The position numbers and the translations under genes were made by a program. The notes beneath the pieces were generated by a model that saw nothing but the letters and a program-made list of their open reading frames with translations, had not been told where the DNA came from and made no database searches. A stretch of DNA of 64,000 nucleotides, from NCBI RefSeq assembly GCF_033568475.1, contig NW_027331831.1, forward strand, positions 12,772,001 to 12,836,000, read 5' to 3'. How positions within the stretch are numbered: position 1 is the first letter of the stretch; each line of letters begins with the position of its first letter. The DNA comes from Henckelia pumila. Taxonomy: Eukaryota > Streptophyta > Magnoliopsida > Lamiales > Gesneriaceae. Of the stretch, positions 37,300 to 48,880 are shown piece after piece.

Positions 37300-39571
37300 T
37301 GTAAGGCTTTGAAAATATTAAGTTATGAATTACGGAATTTGAGATTTAAATTCCGAATATTGAAAAATATCAATTGGATAATTTATGGAAATTAGAGATT
37401 TAATTTTCGAGTTGAGAATATTTAATTTGAGAATTTAAAGATTTTGAGATTTAAATTCCGGGATTCTTAAAAAAGATTAAAGATTTGAATTGAATATTTT
37501 GGAATTTAAGATTTAAATTCCGAGTTTCGTGAATTAAAAAGGATTTTATGAGAAGGTGAAACTCGAGAAAGGACTGTTTTGCAAATATCAAAGTTTCAAG
37601 GGCTAGAATGCAATTTATCTTTATAATTTTAATCCGAGAATATTTAATTTAAAAATTTTTTAGTTTAGATTTAAATTCTAATATTCTTAAATTATTTAGG
37701 ATTGAAATTGAATTAAAAAGATTGGCCGAGGGCTGATTTGCAATTACTGAAGAATTCAGGTATTAAATTACAAATAGGCTTATATATATCTTTTTGACTC
37801 TCTTTTCCACTACATTCACGTGAGTTAGAACCAGCAAAGCAATATATTTCATAAACCCCATTCACGCCTTTTTCAAGCTTTTCAAACTCCGATTTTTCGA
37901 CGTCCGTCCGTCAGAATTCAGATTTGAACATATATTCGCGATCACCTGTTCGAGAGCTTCGTTTTGGTGTAAGTTTTCTTAAGTTTTATAATACTTTGAA
38001 TTTTTATGTGAAGATGGGATTCAAGTATTATTGGTTATATATGTTCTTGAGCTAGTGCTGATTATGTATTCGAATACGGATCGGAAAAAGAACGTCGGTT
38101 AGATTTATTATGAATTTTTAAAGAGTTTTCGAAAATCCTAATTTCTGAATTGTTGATTTTGGATGTGTATGATGTGATATGAGATAGATATGAATTGGAT
38201 ATAAATTTATTTGAATGATAGAGTTGATCGAAATGAGTTACGGTTGCCGAATTTTAACCGTTGTGCCGTCGAGTCAAGAATTGGCAAGTGTTTGAGTCTA
38301 GATTGATTGAGCTGGATATTGCTTGAGTTTTTGCTGATATTCTTGGATATATATGTTGTGTTTTCAGATTGAAAACAGGGGACTTCAAGTTAAGAAGACC
38401 AACTTCAAAACCAATTGACGACAGAACAAGGGTTGTGACTTGTTAGCCTTAAAGATTGAGAAGAATGTGAATAGATTTTGATTGAGGAGTTTTTTGTGTT
38501 GATTGTCCAGATTTGGAGCATCTCAACCACGACTGAACGATTGAAAAGTATAAGACGACATCGAGAGTCAGGGGTTTGAAACTCAAGAATGAAGCTTCTT
38601 GAGTTGGCCCGATAAACCACATACTTGTTACTCTTTATTCTTGATTTAGAATTTGATGTTGTCGATCCATCTCAGGTAGTGGATTTTTATTTGAGTTATA
38701 TATGATATGAAAAAAATTGAATTGATTCTTTTACCAAGGTCAGAGATGATCTTATTTTCGAGTCAGATCTGACTACGATAGATGGATATCCATGTCAAGA
38801 TCGTATACGAATCTTGATGGCATTGATTTATTATGATTCAATTCTTCTTTAAAGCGCGCTATATAAATCTATTGATTTGAAGTATTGATTCGAAGCTTTG
38901 ATTTGAAGTATTTAGAGTTGAATTGATATAAATTGTTATGTATATGTCTTTTATACTGGGAATTATATTCTTACCGGATATTTCCGGCTGTTGTCTTGTT
39001 TTTATGTGTGCATGACAACAGGTGGGGCAGGAGCTGACCAGAACTGATATGGGTTGCTAGAGAGAGAGAGACATAGACGTGGGACTCGGGTTGTTGTAGC
39101 AGAATCGTTGTACTTTTGATATTGACAAACATGTTAGAAAAAAATGTTGTATTGAGATTAAAGTACATGTTGAATCTTAGGTAGTCTAGCTTTGTTTGAT
39201 ATCTTTTGGACTACTTGATGTTGTAGAGATGCTTGTTATGTTGTATAATATTTAGTTCATGGTTATATGCTAATTCAGACTTGATTTTATGCTTGGACTT
39301 GTATATATTTTACAGCAACATCAAGAGATGAACTGTAGAGTTTCGAGCAGGTGCTGGCTCGCTCGATCATCAGAGTTGCATCGATTTAGCGTGCCCATTT
39401 TTTATCAAAACAGTGAGTTGCCATTTTTTGCTCGCTCGATCGGCGATGTTCAGCCGATCGAGCGAGATTTGCTCGGTTTTAAAAAAAATTAGTTGTTTGA
39501 ATAATCTTGTATGTTTTATTTAAGCTTCTAATTATTGCCCTAGTTTGAGATTAGCAACTCGAGGCCCCACA
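37300..39571 (+). repeat. 3' LTR of element A
   Basis: 2,272 bp, uninterrupted. It shows the empty sites for the MITE and the solo LTR found in the 5' LTR. Confidence 0.93.
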
Positions 39572-39762
39572 TTGGTCAAGGTATCTTTGGACCAATTATA
39601 TGCCCATTTAGCAATTACAATTTACAAGTATGGTTCATTGTATTAACTAGCTATAGCTATAACGCACACACGATGCACATGCACGAAATTAGAATTTCAT
39701 GTTATGTGGACTAAAATAAATATCACAATTATTCCATATAAAATATATTGTATCAAATATGT

Positions 39763-41138
39763 TGTAGTAGCCCGGTTCTATTTTACAAGATTAAGTGATT
39801 TTAAACATGTTAGAAAATGACATATAATTTTAAAAGTGTCAAAACATTTTTAAGGAGTCCTTATTTGGTGAAAATAAGTGAAAAATCAGATCCGGAACGT
39901 CCGAAAATGGTAGGGTAGTTCCCGGGGGTCCAAAAATGAGTTCAGAAGGACCAAAACAGTTCGGAGCACCCGGACCACTTTGGGCCCTCCGAACTCAGTG
40001 CAGAACATGTGTCAAAAGTGGCTCGGACAAGTGGCAGTTCGGACCCTCCGAACTCCCGCCAGATTGAGGTGTCAAAAATGCACTCTACACGTGGAAATCA
40101 TGCCCGGTTCGGAGCCTCCAAACCCAATTCGGATGTCCGAACCCAAGCCTATAAAAAGGGGTCCGAGGCTCTCATTTGGAATGTGAAATTTCCTCTCCTC
40201 TCCCGGTAATGTCTCTATTTTAAGGGCTTTGGGACTCTTTCTTTAAGAGTTGGAGTAGGAAATAGTATTTTTTTTATAGCGGACAGTGTCCGCAGTAGCA
40301 GCCAGGCGGCGGAGCTCTGGCGAGGCGTCTAGGGGTCGTAGCTAGGCTGTGCCCAGGCTCTGGGGCATGCGTCATCAGCGGGCTGACGACGGACGAAGGT
40401 ATGGCTTTGGTTCCCTATAGTAAATAGGGAGTAGGCTATAGTTTAATTAAGGCTTTTAGAGCCTAGTAGGTGATGTTTGGCATGCTAGGTAATGCATGGT
40501 TATTTTTGTTGTAGTATTGCATGGTAGGCTTGGACTTAGATGGGAGCTTCTAGGATCTGCCTTAGAAAGGTACGAAAGTATTATTCAAGATATCCAGATT
40601 GAGTATGCATGTATTATGTGTTTGCATGGAGTATGTGATTGCATGTTTTATATGCCTTTACAGCATGTCATGACTGTATGTTGGTCACCTTTATGGTTGG
40701 ACACATGTACTAGTATCAGGTCACCATTATCCACTGGGTATATGAGCCACCTCCTGATACGACGGCGTAGAGTGCTATATACCCTGGGCCCGGTCTATGA
40801 GCTTGTTTCTTGACCTGAGAATCTTGGTACTCTGTTCACTTGCATACATGCACACATAACACCTTATACTCATACTCTCGTACTGAGCATGTTAGGCTCA
40901 CTTCCGATTATTTTCTGTTGGCTGGATGTCCTATTCCATGGGGCAGTTGCAGGTAGTTCTCCCGGAGACAGGGAGGTTAGGTGGTGACCAAGGCTGGATA
41001 GCAGGGTTGACCACTAGGTTTTGCTTATCTGGTATTTGACTTACTTTAATTCCGCAGTTACTCTGATTAAGATTATTTTATTGACTAATTGCATGCTTAA
41101 GTTCTGATTAGTAGGTGATCACGGTTTGGGTCACTATA
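39763..41138 (+). repeat. left LTR of element C
   Basis: 1,376 bp. It carries repeated gttcgga/tccgaac inverted motifs at 39,950-40,140, and lacks about 105 bp present in the right LTR near 46,413-46,516. Confidence 0.88.
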
Positions 41139-44100
41139 TTTATGGTATCAGAGCATGCAATAAGATTCTTTGGGACATAGTATTGATTTTGGGTTATCCT
41201 TTGTAGGATTACAATTTGGTTTCAATGACGATAGCAGTATCAGGAATTGGAATAGCGGGATGTCTAGGCTTTTCCAAGATCGTCATTGTAAAGGTTGGCA
41301 GCAGAGGATCGTATTATGTGGATCCCAGCAGGATGGCGCTGGAAGAGAAGATCCAGTTTTCAACGCCAGGTGCTTCGTAGGGTTGAACGGAATGTGTGAC
41401 ATGTATTCATCCATTCTGCGTCAACCAAGGAAGCCACCCCGTTAGATCCAACAAAAGAGGATGTCCCAAGAAGCTTTGGACATCTCTAGTAGGATATATT
41501 TTTCTTTTTCTTTTAGATCTTGTGATGAAGAAGGTCTGCTGACATCAGTAGCAGACAGGAAACTTCATATTCAAGATCAGTAGACGGAATGAAAGACTTC
41601 CGCAGGAATTTAAATACTGTATTTCAGTTGTAATCAGACGTATTAAAGATTTCAGTATTTGATGTACTCAGTTTTGTTGTATTGTACATCTTTCAGTGTA
41701 ATCTTTTGATTAAGTTATGTATTACATGAGATTGTAATAAAGATTGTATTAGAACCTAGATTTGTGGTTCAAGTATTGTAATCATTGAAGATTAACTTGG
41801 TTATATTGAATAAAAGATTGATCATTGTTTAAATGAGTACTTGGGAATTTTGCATGTTTTCAATAAATAGTTCTAGATGTTTTACCTTGAATATTCTAGT
41901 AAGACAAGTGTTTCCCAGAGATGATGTGATTCATCAGGGGGCATGAGTGTTTGTTCTAGGCGGGTTTCCTTGAGAGAAATTGGCTGTTTTGATCTTTTTA
42001 GGTTGTTACCTAATGATGATGGATTTTCATCAGGATGACAGACTAAGTAATACCAAGAGTTGTGGATTGTGACCAGTACTAGACGTGAGGAGGCGCCTTC
42101 CTTAGTCGTTATTCCTCTGGAAGTTTCTATACTTCAGAGATTGTTTGGAGGCCTTGGTGCTCCAGGGACTATATAGGGAAGGCTACTCAATCTGGAAATT
42201 TGGCAACAGTCATAACGGGGTATGACTTTGGATAGGATAGATACCAGGTGTGATATCAAAGTTTAGTTGTCGTCTGTTTGAGATAAAGATGTTTCGTTGT
42301 TAGAACAATCTTGGAATTGATTTTTCTTGATAAGTAATTGTTCTGAGTAGATAAGTTTTGATCTTGATTTGTGATTTTGGGATTTAATCCAGGAGATTAA
42401 TTGAATAATATTCAACAGGATTTAATTATCAGATGTTTGCAGACTCGGGATTTGAGTTGTGTCTCTACAGAGAATTTTTCTTGACCAATGATTTTGGTCC
42501 AGATAGGAATGTTTCATAATATCAGAGACTCGGGGATGAGTTATGCCAGGGTGCTCTTGACTGTCGGGTTTTGAGATGGTATAGTAAGTGCGACCTTATG
42601 CCGGTGTACTCTGGAAGGATTCTTTTTTTCCAGTTTGGCATTATAGAAAGACTTACCTCAGTCTCGTTGTATGTACAGTCATAACAATGGGTATAACTAT
42701 CAGGAAAATATTCAGGATTTATTTGAGTCTTCTGGAATTATACTTGGTACTGGATTAGTTCCAAGGGATTTGAGTATCGTCTGACTTCATCAGAGATACA
42801 GACTTTGGTTTCCATGGACAGAATAGTCTTGGAAAGGATTCCTTGACAAGTGAATATTCTGTACGGGTAGTTCTCGCACGTGATACTGGGGGAGAACCAG
42901 GAGGTTTTACCAGTATTGTCTGATTCTATCAGAGGTATATTAGTGATCAGGATCTTGATTATGAGATGAACAGAAAATTCTAAGTGATGAGTTTACTTAG
43001 GTAAGTTTTCCTGTAAGAATTGGAATTCGATTGATGGATTGTCAAGCAAAGAAAAATTTTATCAGGGCACTGGGATGACTTATACTGGGAGACGTGAACT
43101 GTGATCAACGATAGACATGGGAGAGTATATTTCCATTGATATTCTGGAAGTCTTTTGTACTTCAAAAGGGGATGGAAAATTTACTCAGTATGGAGATCAT
43201 TGCAACAGTTACGTTAAAATATAATTTGGTGTCAGTTTGATAACCTTGAAAAGATACTCGATTCAATTGACAGATGTCATGAGCCTGCTAAGTTATAGCA
43301 TGGATTCGTCAGTATGAGAATTCACTTGGATAGTGAAAGGTGAGCACTTAGGTGTTCATGTATGTTTTGAAATGGTCAGTTAAATTGGTGCAAATTTGGT
43401 GCCCAATGACTAATTGCAACTATTAGTCTGAGGTAGGTACAGATGTTATAACCCCTGATGGGGGAGCTAAATATTCTTTTGCATAAAGAACGATTGGAAT
43501 TGTTCACTTTTTGGTAGACTGATAAGATGAGTACAGTACTCGGATATTCAGTTCTCAGGAATGATTTTCAGTAATTCTGGGACTTCAGTGTCAGAAATTG
43601 ATCTAGCAAACGTTTGAATTTTAATGGATACTAACAGGATAGCATCAAGTGTATAGACATGGAAAAAGGACAGCAGCTGAGATCTAAGGTTATCAGATCC
43701 AGAGGGATTGTTGTCACCAATTTTCGGGATGTCTATTGGATGCGTTAGGTCATTGATATGTTAGATTTGATGAGATCGATTCAGGGGTTTTTGCTAGATT
43801 GTATTGGTTTTAGGACTTTGCCTAAGAAGAATGAAACAATTTTGTTCATCCAGTAGCGTAAGTCAGAATTCAGCAAGAAATTGTTATCCGTGGTAGGATA
43901 ATCAGTATTCTCATTTTCAGATGTTATCTTAAGTTATGAGATAGATGTCATTATATTAGTACTAGATATTGTACTAATCGACTTTTGAGTCAATAAGAAT
44001 ATTTGTATTAATATTTTCAAGAAGAGAACCTGAGGGATTCAGGAAATCAAGAATTGTGGACAACGACGTTGTCACATGTGTTATGACAAGTGTTAGTCAT

Positions 44101-44144
44101 AAAGTATGAGAATCCTTTCGGTGTACAAAAATTTGCGTGCGAGG

Positions 44145-45300
44145 TTCTTTTTGGTGGAAAGGAATGAAGAAAAGTGTGTATCAGTATGTTTTTAGATGTT
44201 TGGTGTATCAGTAGGTTAAGGCAGAACACCAACGACCTGGAGGATTGCTTCACAGTTTATCCATTCCTGAGAAAAATGGAAGTTGATCATGATGGACTTC
44301 GTGACCCATTTACCGGTAATCTCGAGGAATTTTGATGCTATCTGGGTTGTGGTGGACCTACTCACCAAGTCAGCACATTTAATTCCTTATAATCTGGACT
44401 ACAGTTTTGTCAGGATGGCACGGTTGTACATCCAGGAGATTGATCGATTGCACGGAGTGCCAGTGAGCATAGTCAGCGATCGAGATCCCAGGTTTACTTC
44501 CAGGTTTTAGGGGAGTCTTCAGCGTGCTATGGGTACTACTCTTAGCTTGAGTACAGTATATCACCCAGAGACTGACGAACAGCCAGAGCGCACGATTCTT
44601 ACTCTTGAAGACATGTTACGAGCATGTTCTATGGATTTTGGTCCTGCATGGCAAGATCAGTTGCCATTGATTGATTTCGCGTACAACAAATAGTTACCAT
44701 CGCAGTATTGGGATGGCTCCGTTTGAGGCGTAGTACGGGCGACGATGTCATACTCCACTATTTTGGAAAGAAGTGGAGGAGCGACAGATAGAGGAACCAG
44801 AATTAGTCCAACAGACTGCTGATATTGTTGAGCAGATCAAGAAGAAAATAAAGGTTGCACAGGATCGATAGGCTAGCTATGCGAATGTTAATCACAGACC
44901 TTTGCAGTTCGAAGTGGGAGAGAAAGTGTTCCTGAAAGTCTCCCCATTTCACAGAATTTTGAGATTTGGTCTCAAGGGTAAGTTATCTCCTATGTACATT
45001 AGTTCATTCGAGATACTGGAAAGTATTGGAGATCTGAATTATATGTTGGCGTTACAGACGTATTTGTCAAGTATCTATGTCGTGTTTCATGTTTCACTGT
45101 TGCGACGGTATGTGGCAGATAAGTCTCATATCTTATAGCCGTCTGAGGTACAGTTGGACTCGGATTTGACATACGTGGAGAGACCTTTGCGTATCATAGG
45201 TCATAAGGATAAGGTGTTACGCAACAAGACTATTCCTCTTGTTCTAGTTCAGTGGCAACGCCGAGGCACTGAGGAGGCCACTTAGGAACTTGAGAGTCGT
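44145..45300 (+). pseudogene. integrase and chromodomain remnant of element C
   Basis: Readable blocks in order: a zinc-region tail (FFWKGMKKSVYQYVFRCL-like wording), [54 protein letters not shown], then a chromodomain-like tail RIIGHKDKVLRNKTIPLVL ending EEAT followed by TAG. Several stops and shifts make it inactive. Confidence 0.85.
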
Positions 45301-45455
45301 ATGCAGACAGATTATCCAGAACTATTTTGAATTGTTGTATTTTCAGATTGCAACTTGTAAAATGAATCAGTTTAATAAAAGATGTTTATTTAGTATTTTA
45401 CTGCATTCAATACTTAAGATTGTTCGAGGACAAAATATCTTAAGTAAGGGGATAA

Positions 45456-46966
45456 TGTAGTAGCCCGGTTCCATTTTACAAGATTAAGTGATTTTAAACA
45501 TGTTAGAAAATGACATATAATTTTAAAAGTGTCAAAACATGTTTAAGGAGTCCTTATTTGGTGAAAATAAGTGGAAAATCAGCCGGAACGTCCGAAAATG
45601 GTAGGGTAGGTCCCGGGGGTCCAAAAATAAGTTCAGAAGGACCAAAACAGTTCGGAGCACCCGAACCACTTTGGGCCCTTCGAACCCGAGTTCGGGCCCT
45701 CCGAACTCAGTGCAGAACATGTGTCAAAATTGGCTCGGACAAGTGGCAGTTTGGACCCTCCGAACCCAGTTCGGACCGTCTGAACTCCCGCCAGATTGAG
45801 GTGTCAAAAATGCACTCTACACGTGGAAATCATGCCCGGTTTGGAGCCTCCGAACCGAGTTTGGATCGTCCGAACCCAAGCCTATAAAAAGGGGTCCGAG
45901 GCTCTCATTTGGAATGTGAAATTTCCTCTCCTCTCCCGGTAATGGCTCTATTTTAAGGGCTTCGGGACTCTTTCTTTAAGAGTTGGAGTAGGAAATAGTA
46001 TTTTTATAGCGGACAGTGTCTGCAGTAGCAGCCAGGCGGCGGAGCTCTGGCGAGGCGTTTAGGGGTCGTAGCTAGGCTATGCCCAAGCTCTGGGGCATGC
46101 TTCATCAGCGGGTTGACGACGGACGAAGGTATGGTTTTGGTTTCCTATAGTAAATAGGGAGTAGGCTATAGTTTAATTAAGGCTTTTAGAGCCTAGTAGG
46201 TGATTTTTGGCATGTTAGGTAATGCATGATTATTTTTGTTGTAGTATTGCATGGTAGGCTTGGACTTAGATGAGAGCTTCTAGGATCTGCCTTAGAAAGG
46301 TACGGAAGTATTATTCGAGATATCCAGATTGAGTATGCATGTATTATGTGTTTGCATGGATTATGTGAATGCATGTTTTATATGCCTTTACAGCATGTCA
46401 TGACTGTATGTTGCATACATGAGCATATTGAGCTTTTACCTTAGAGGTATCCTATAGTAGTGCGCTCACCCTACGAGTTTGTGGATGGTTGGATACGTAA
46501 GTCTTGTGTCAGCCACCTTTATGGTTGGACACATGTACTTGTATCAGGTCACTATTATCCACTGGGTATATGAGGCATCTCCTGATGCGACGGCGCAGCG
46601 TGCTATATACTGTGGGCCCGGTCTATGAGCTTGTTTCTTGACCTGAGAGTCTTGGTACCAAGTTCACTTGCATACATGCACACATAACACCGTATACTCA
46701 TACTCTCGTACTGAGCATGTTAGGCTCACTTCCGGTTATTTTCTGTTGGCTGGATGTCCTATTCCATGGGGCAGTTGCAGGTAGTTCTCCCGAAGACAGG
46801 GAGGTTAGGTGGTGACCAAGGCTGGATAGCAGGGTTGACCACTAGGTTTTGCTTACCTGGTATTTGACTTACTATAATTCCGCAGTTACTCTGATTAAGA
46901 TTATTTTATTGACTAACTGCATGCTTAAGTTCTGATTAGTAGGTGATCACGGCCCGGGTCACTACA
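45456..46966 (+). repeat. right LTR of element C
   Basis: 1,511 bp. It has an extra pair of gttcgg/ccgaac repeats (45,680-45,790) relative to the left copy. Confidence 0.88.
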
Positions 46967-47370
46967 TATGCAATAAATCTAACATATCAAGATAGATAAT
47001 ATTTAACTAGAAACAAAAATAAATTATATCAAAATGTTGGGTATTCAACAAAAGTCTCACATTGGAAGATCAAGAGAAGCATCATGAGTTAATATGGAAT
47101 GATATCTTCATTGGTATGATGTCTTTTGGGTGAATTCCAAAAGCAAATCCATGAGTGGTAGAGCAAAAGTGGACAATATCATACTATTGTGGAGATATCC
47201 GAATTCCAGTACTTAACAAGTGGCCCCGACTGTGGGAACGAGTCATGGTCTAGATCGAGCAATGTGAGAGGAATCCTCGGAATACCTTCACATCGTCTGT
47301 GGGAACGAGTCATGGTCTAGATCAAGCCATGTGGGAGGAATCTTCGAATCGGAATACTTAAACGAAGGAG

Positions 47371-47640
47371 GTGAGGGCTCCCGGTAAGATATGTGATAAG
47401 CTCTCGAGTGGAATTGAAGAGGAGTGGCCTCGATTGGAGGATGTATTGAAGAGAGGCCCGGACCACGTGGCGCTATCTGTGGGAAATGGTCTAGATCAAG
47501 GCATGTGGGAGGAATCCTCGGAATACTTAACAAAAGAGGTGAGGGCTCTCGATAAGATCTGTGATAAGCTCTCGAGGGGCATTAAAGGGGAGTGACCTCG
47601 ATTGGATGACGTATTGAGGGGAGACCCGGACCATGTGAAT
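47371..47640 (+). repeat. 168-bp tandem repeat inside the TRIM-like element
   Basis: The unit starting gtgagggctc at 47,371 recurs at 47,539. Both copies run through gataagctctcgag and gacctcgattggatga-like text to gacccggaccatgtg-like text. The shorter word tgtgggaggaatcctcggaatactt recurs three times in the region in slightly varying form. Confidence 0.75.
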
Positions 47641-47656
47641 AATGGTGGGTCTTTGT

Positions 47657-47658
<2 letters not shown>

Positions 47659-47710
<52 letters not shown>
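47659..47710 (+). repeat. 52-base G homopolymer
   Basis: An uninterrupted run of 52 G in an AT-rich genome, located exactly where the second direct repeat of the TRIM-like element should begin. Confidence 0.95.
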
Positions 47711-47712
<2 letters not shown>

Positions 47713-48103
47713 AATATATTGGAAGATCAAGGGAATGATAATGAGTTAATATGTAGATGATAGGTATGACCCATTTTAGATGAATTCCAAAAGAAAATTT
47801 ATGAGAATTAGACCTAAAATGGACAATATCATACTATTGTGAGATATCTGAATTCCATTACTTAACACAAACAAATCAAGACAATGCATCTTCATTAAAT
47901 TGACTATATTTTGTATAAAAATAATCTATTTCTACAATAAAAGTATGAATGATGGGCAAAGTTTTTGCATTGTGTATTTAATACATTGCCCAAAAATTAT
48001 GAATTATATGTATTAATTACATGTGCATTGTGTGAAAAAATGGTATAAAATTAGGGTCAAATTTGGGATATTCAATTTTTTGAGAATCAATGTGTTGTTT
48101 ATT

Positions 48104-48820
48104 CATTAAATTGGTGCATTTATTTTTTGAATCATTCAATACAATATTTTAATTGATTTTCATCATATTCTCATAGTCATTTTAAAGAAAACATAAGAAG
48201 AAAATTATAGATATAAAATATTTCTATCATCTATTTATATATATATATATATATCATTTAATTTTTGCATTATATTTTGACTCATTGAATACAACATTTT
48301 AATTTATTTTAATCATATTCCTAAATTTATTCAAAAACAAATATGAGAAAAAAATTATAGATATAAAATATTTCTACCATCTATTTTCTTTATAAATCAT
48401 TTTATTTATTTTTTGACTCATTAAATACTTCAGCATTTTAATTGATTTTCATCATATTCCTAAAGTCATTCTAAAGAAAATACGAGAGGAAAATTATTGA
48501 TATAAAATATTTCTACCATATATTTTTTTATAAATCATTTAAGTTTTGTATTTATTTTTTAACTAATTAAATATTTCAGCATTTTAATTGATTTTCATCG
48601 TATTCCTAAAGTCATTCTAAAGAAAACATGAGAATAAAATTATAGATATAAAATATTTCTACCATCTATTTTTTTATAAATCATTTAATTTGTGTATTTG
48701 TTTTTTGACTCATTAAATATTGCAGCATTTTAATTGATTTTCATCATATTTCTAAAGTTATTCTAAAGAAAACACAAGAAGAAAATTATAGATATAAAAT
48801 ATTTCTACACCTATTTTTTA
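48104..48820 (+). repeat. tandem array, ~146-bp unit, five copies
   Basis: The anchor gatataaaatatttct occurs at about 48,210, 48,360, 48,499, 48,645 and 48,791, spacings of 150, 139, 146 and 146. Each unit also has attttaattgattttcatca and a ctaaagtcattctaaagaaaa-like block. AT-rich minisatellite, no coding. Confidence 0.85.
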
Positions 48821-48880
48821 AAAAAATTAGTGTTGAATTTTCTAAGTGAATCATTCTTATTTTAATAGTTACTAGGTGAT

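Larger units (their letters stand above)
19316..39571 (+). mobile_element. Ty3-gypsy LTR retrotransposon A, carrying nested insertions
   Basis: The LTRs start TGTAAGGC and end CCCACA: the 5' LTR is 19,316-24,093 (including insertions) and the 3' LTR is 37,300-39,571. The 5-bp target duplication is ttggt (19,311-19,315 and 39,572-39,576). The PBS TGGTATCAGAGC is at 24,099-24,110. The internal part is heavily decayed. A gag-like remnant lies at 24,560-25,000 (FQLQDLAKSW, DRKDMGIEYA) and integrase-region debris at about 26,580-27,100. Removing the nested B element, the reverse solo LTR and the hAT MITE leaves about 8.6 kb, normal for a chromovirus. Confidence 0.93.
39763..46966 (+). mobile_element. 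degenerate Ty3-gypsy chromovirus C
   Basis: The LTRs begin TGTAGTAGCCCGG and end TCACTACA (mutated to TCACTATA in the left copy). The left LTR is 39,763-41,138 and the right LTR 45,456-46,966. The flanks tatgt and tatgc are a 5-bp duplication with one change. The PBS TGGTATCAGAGC is at 41,143-41,154, with purine tract aagtaaggggataa before the right LTR. The interior is only 4.3 kb: integrase and chromodomain remnants are clear, gag and RT are not. Either a large deletion or a non-autonomous derivative. Confidence 0.9.
47035..47867 (+). mobile_element. TRIM-like small LTR element
   Basis: A 184-bp direct repeat (47,035-47,218, TGTTGGGTATTC...CTTAACA) recurs at about 47,711-47,867, its first part replaced by the G run. 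A PBS-like tggccccgactgtggg follows the left repeat. It resembles the Asp-tRNA-type PBS (TGGCGCC...) used by Tat/Athila-type elements. The flanks caaaa and caaac are an imperfect 5-bp duplication. The ~490-bp interior has no coding domain. Confidence 0.6.

Noticed and set aside
40009-40209. Small frame across the LTR C start, also seen at 45,510-45,887
   Set aside because: Present in both LTRs, without domain, and broken differently in the two copies.
47527-47730. Minus-strand frame with a long proline run
   Set aside because: The prolines are only the complement of the G homopolymer.
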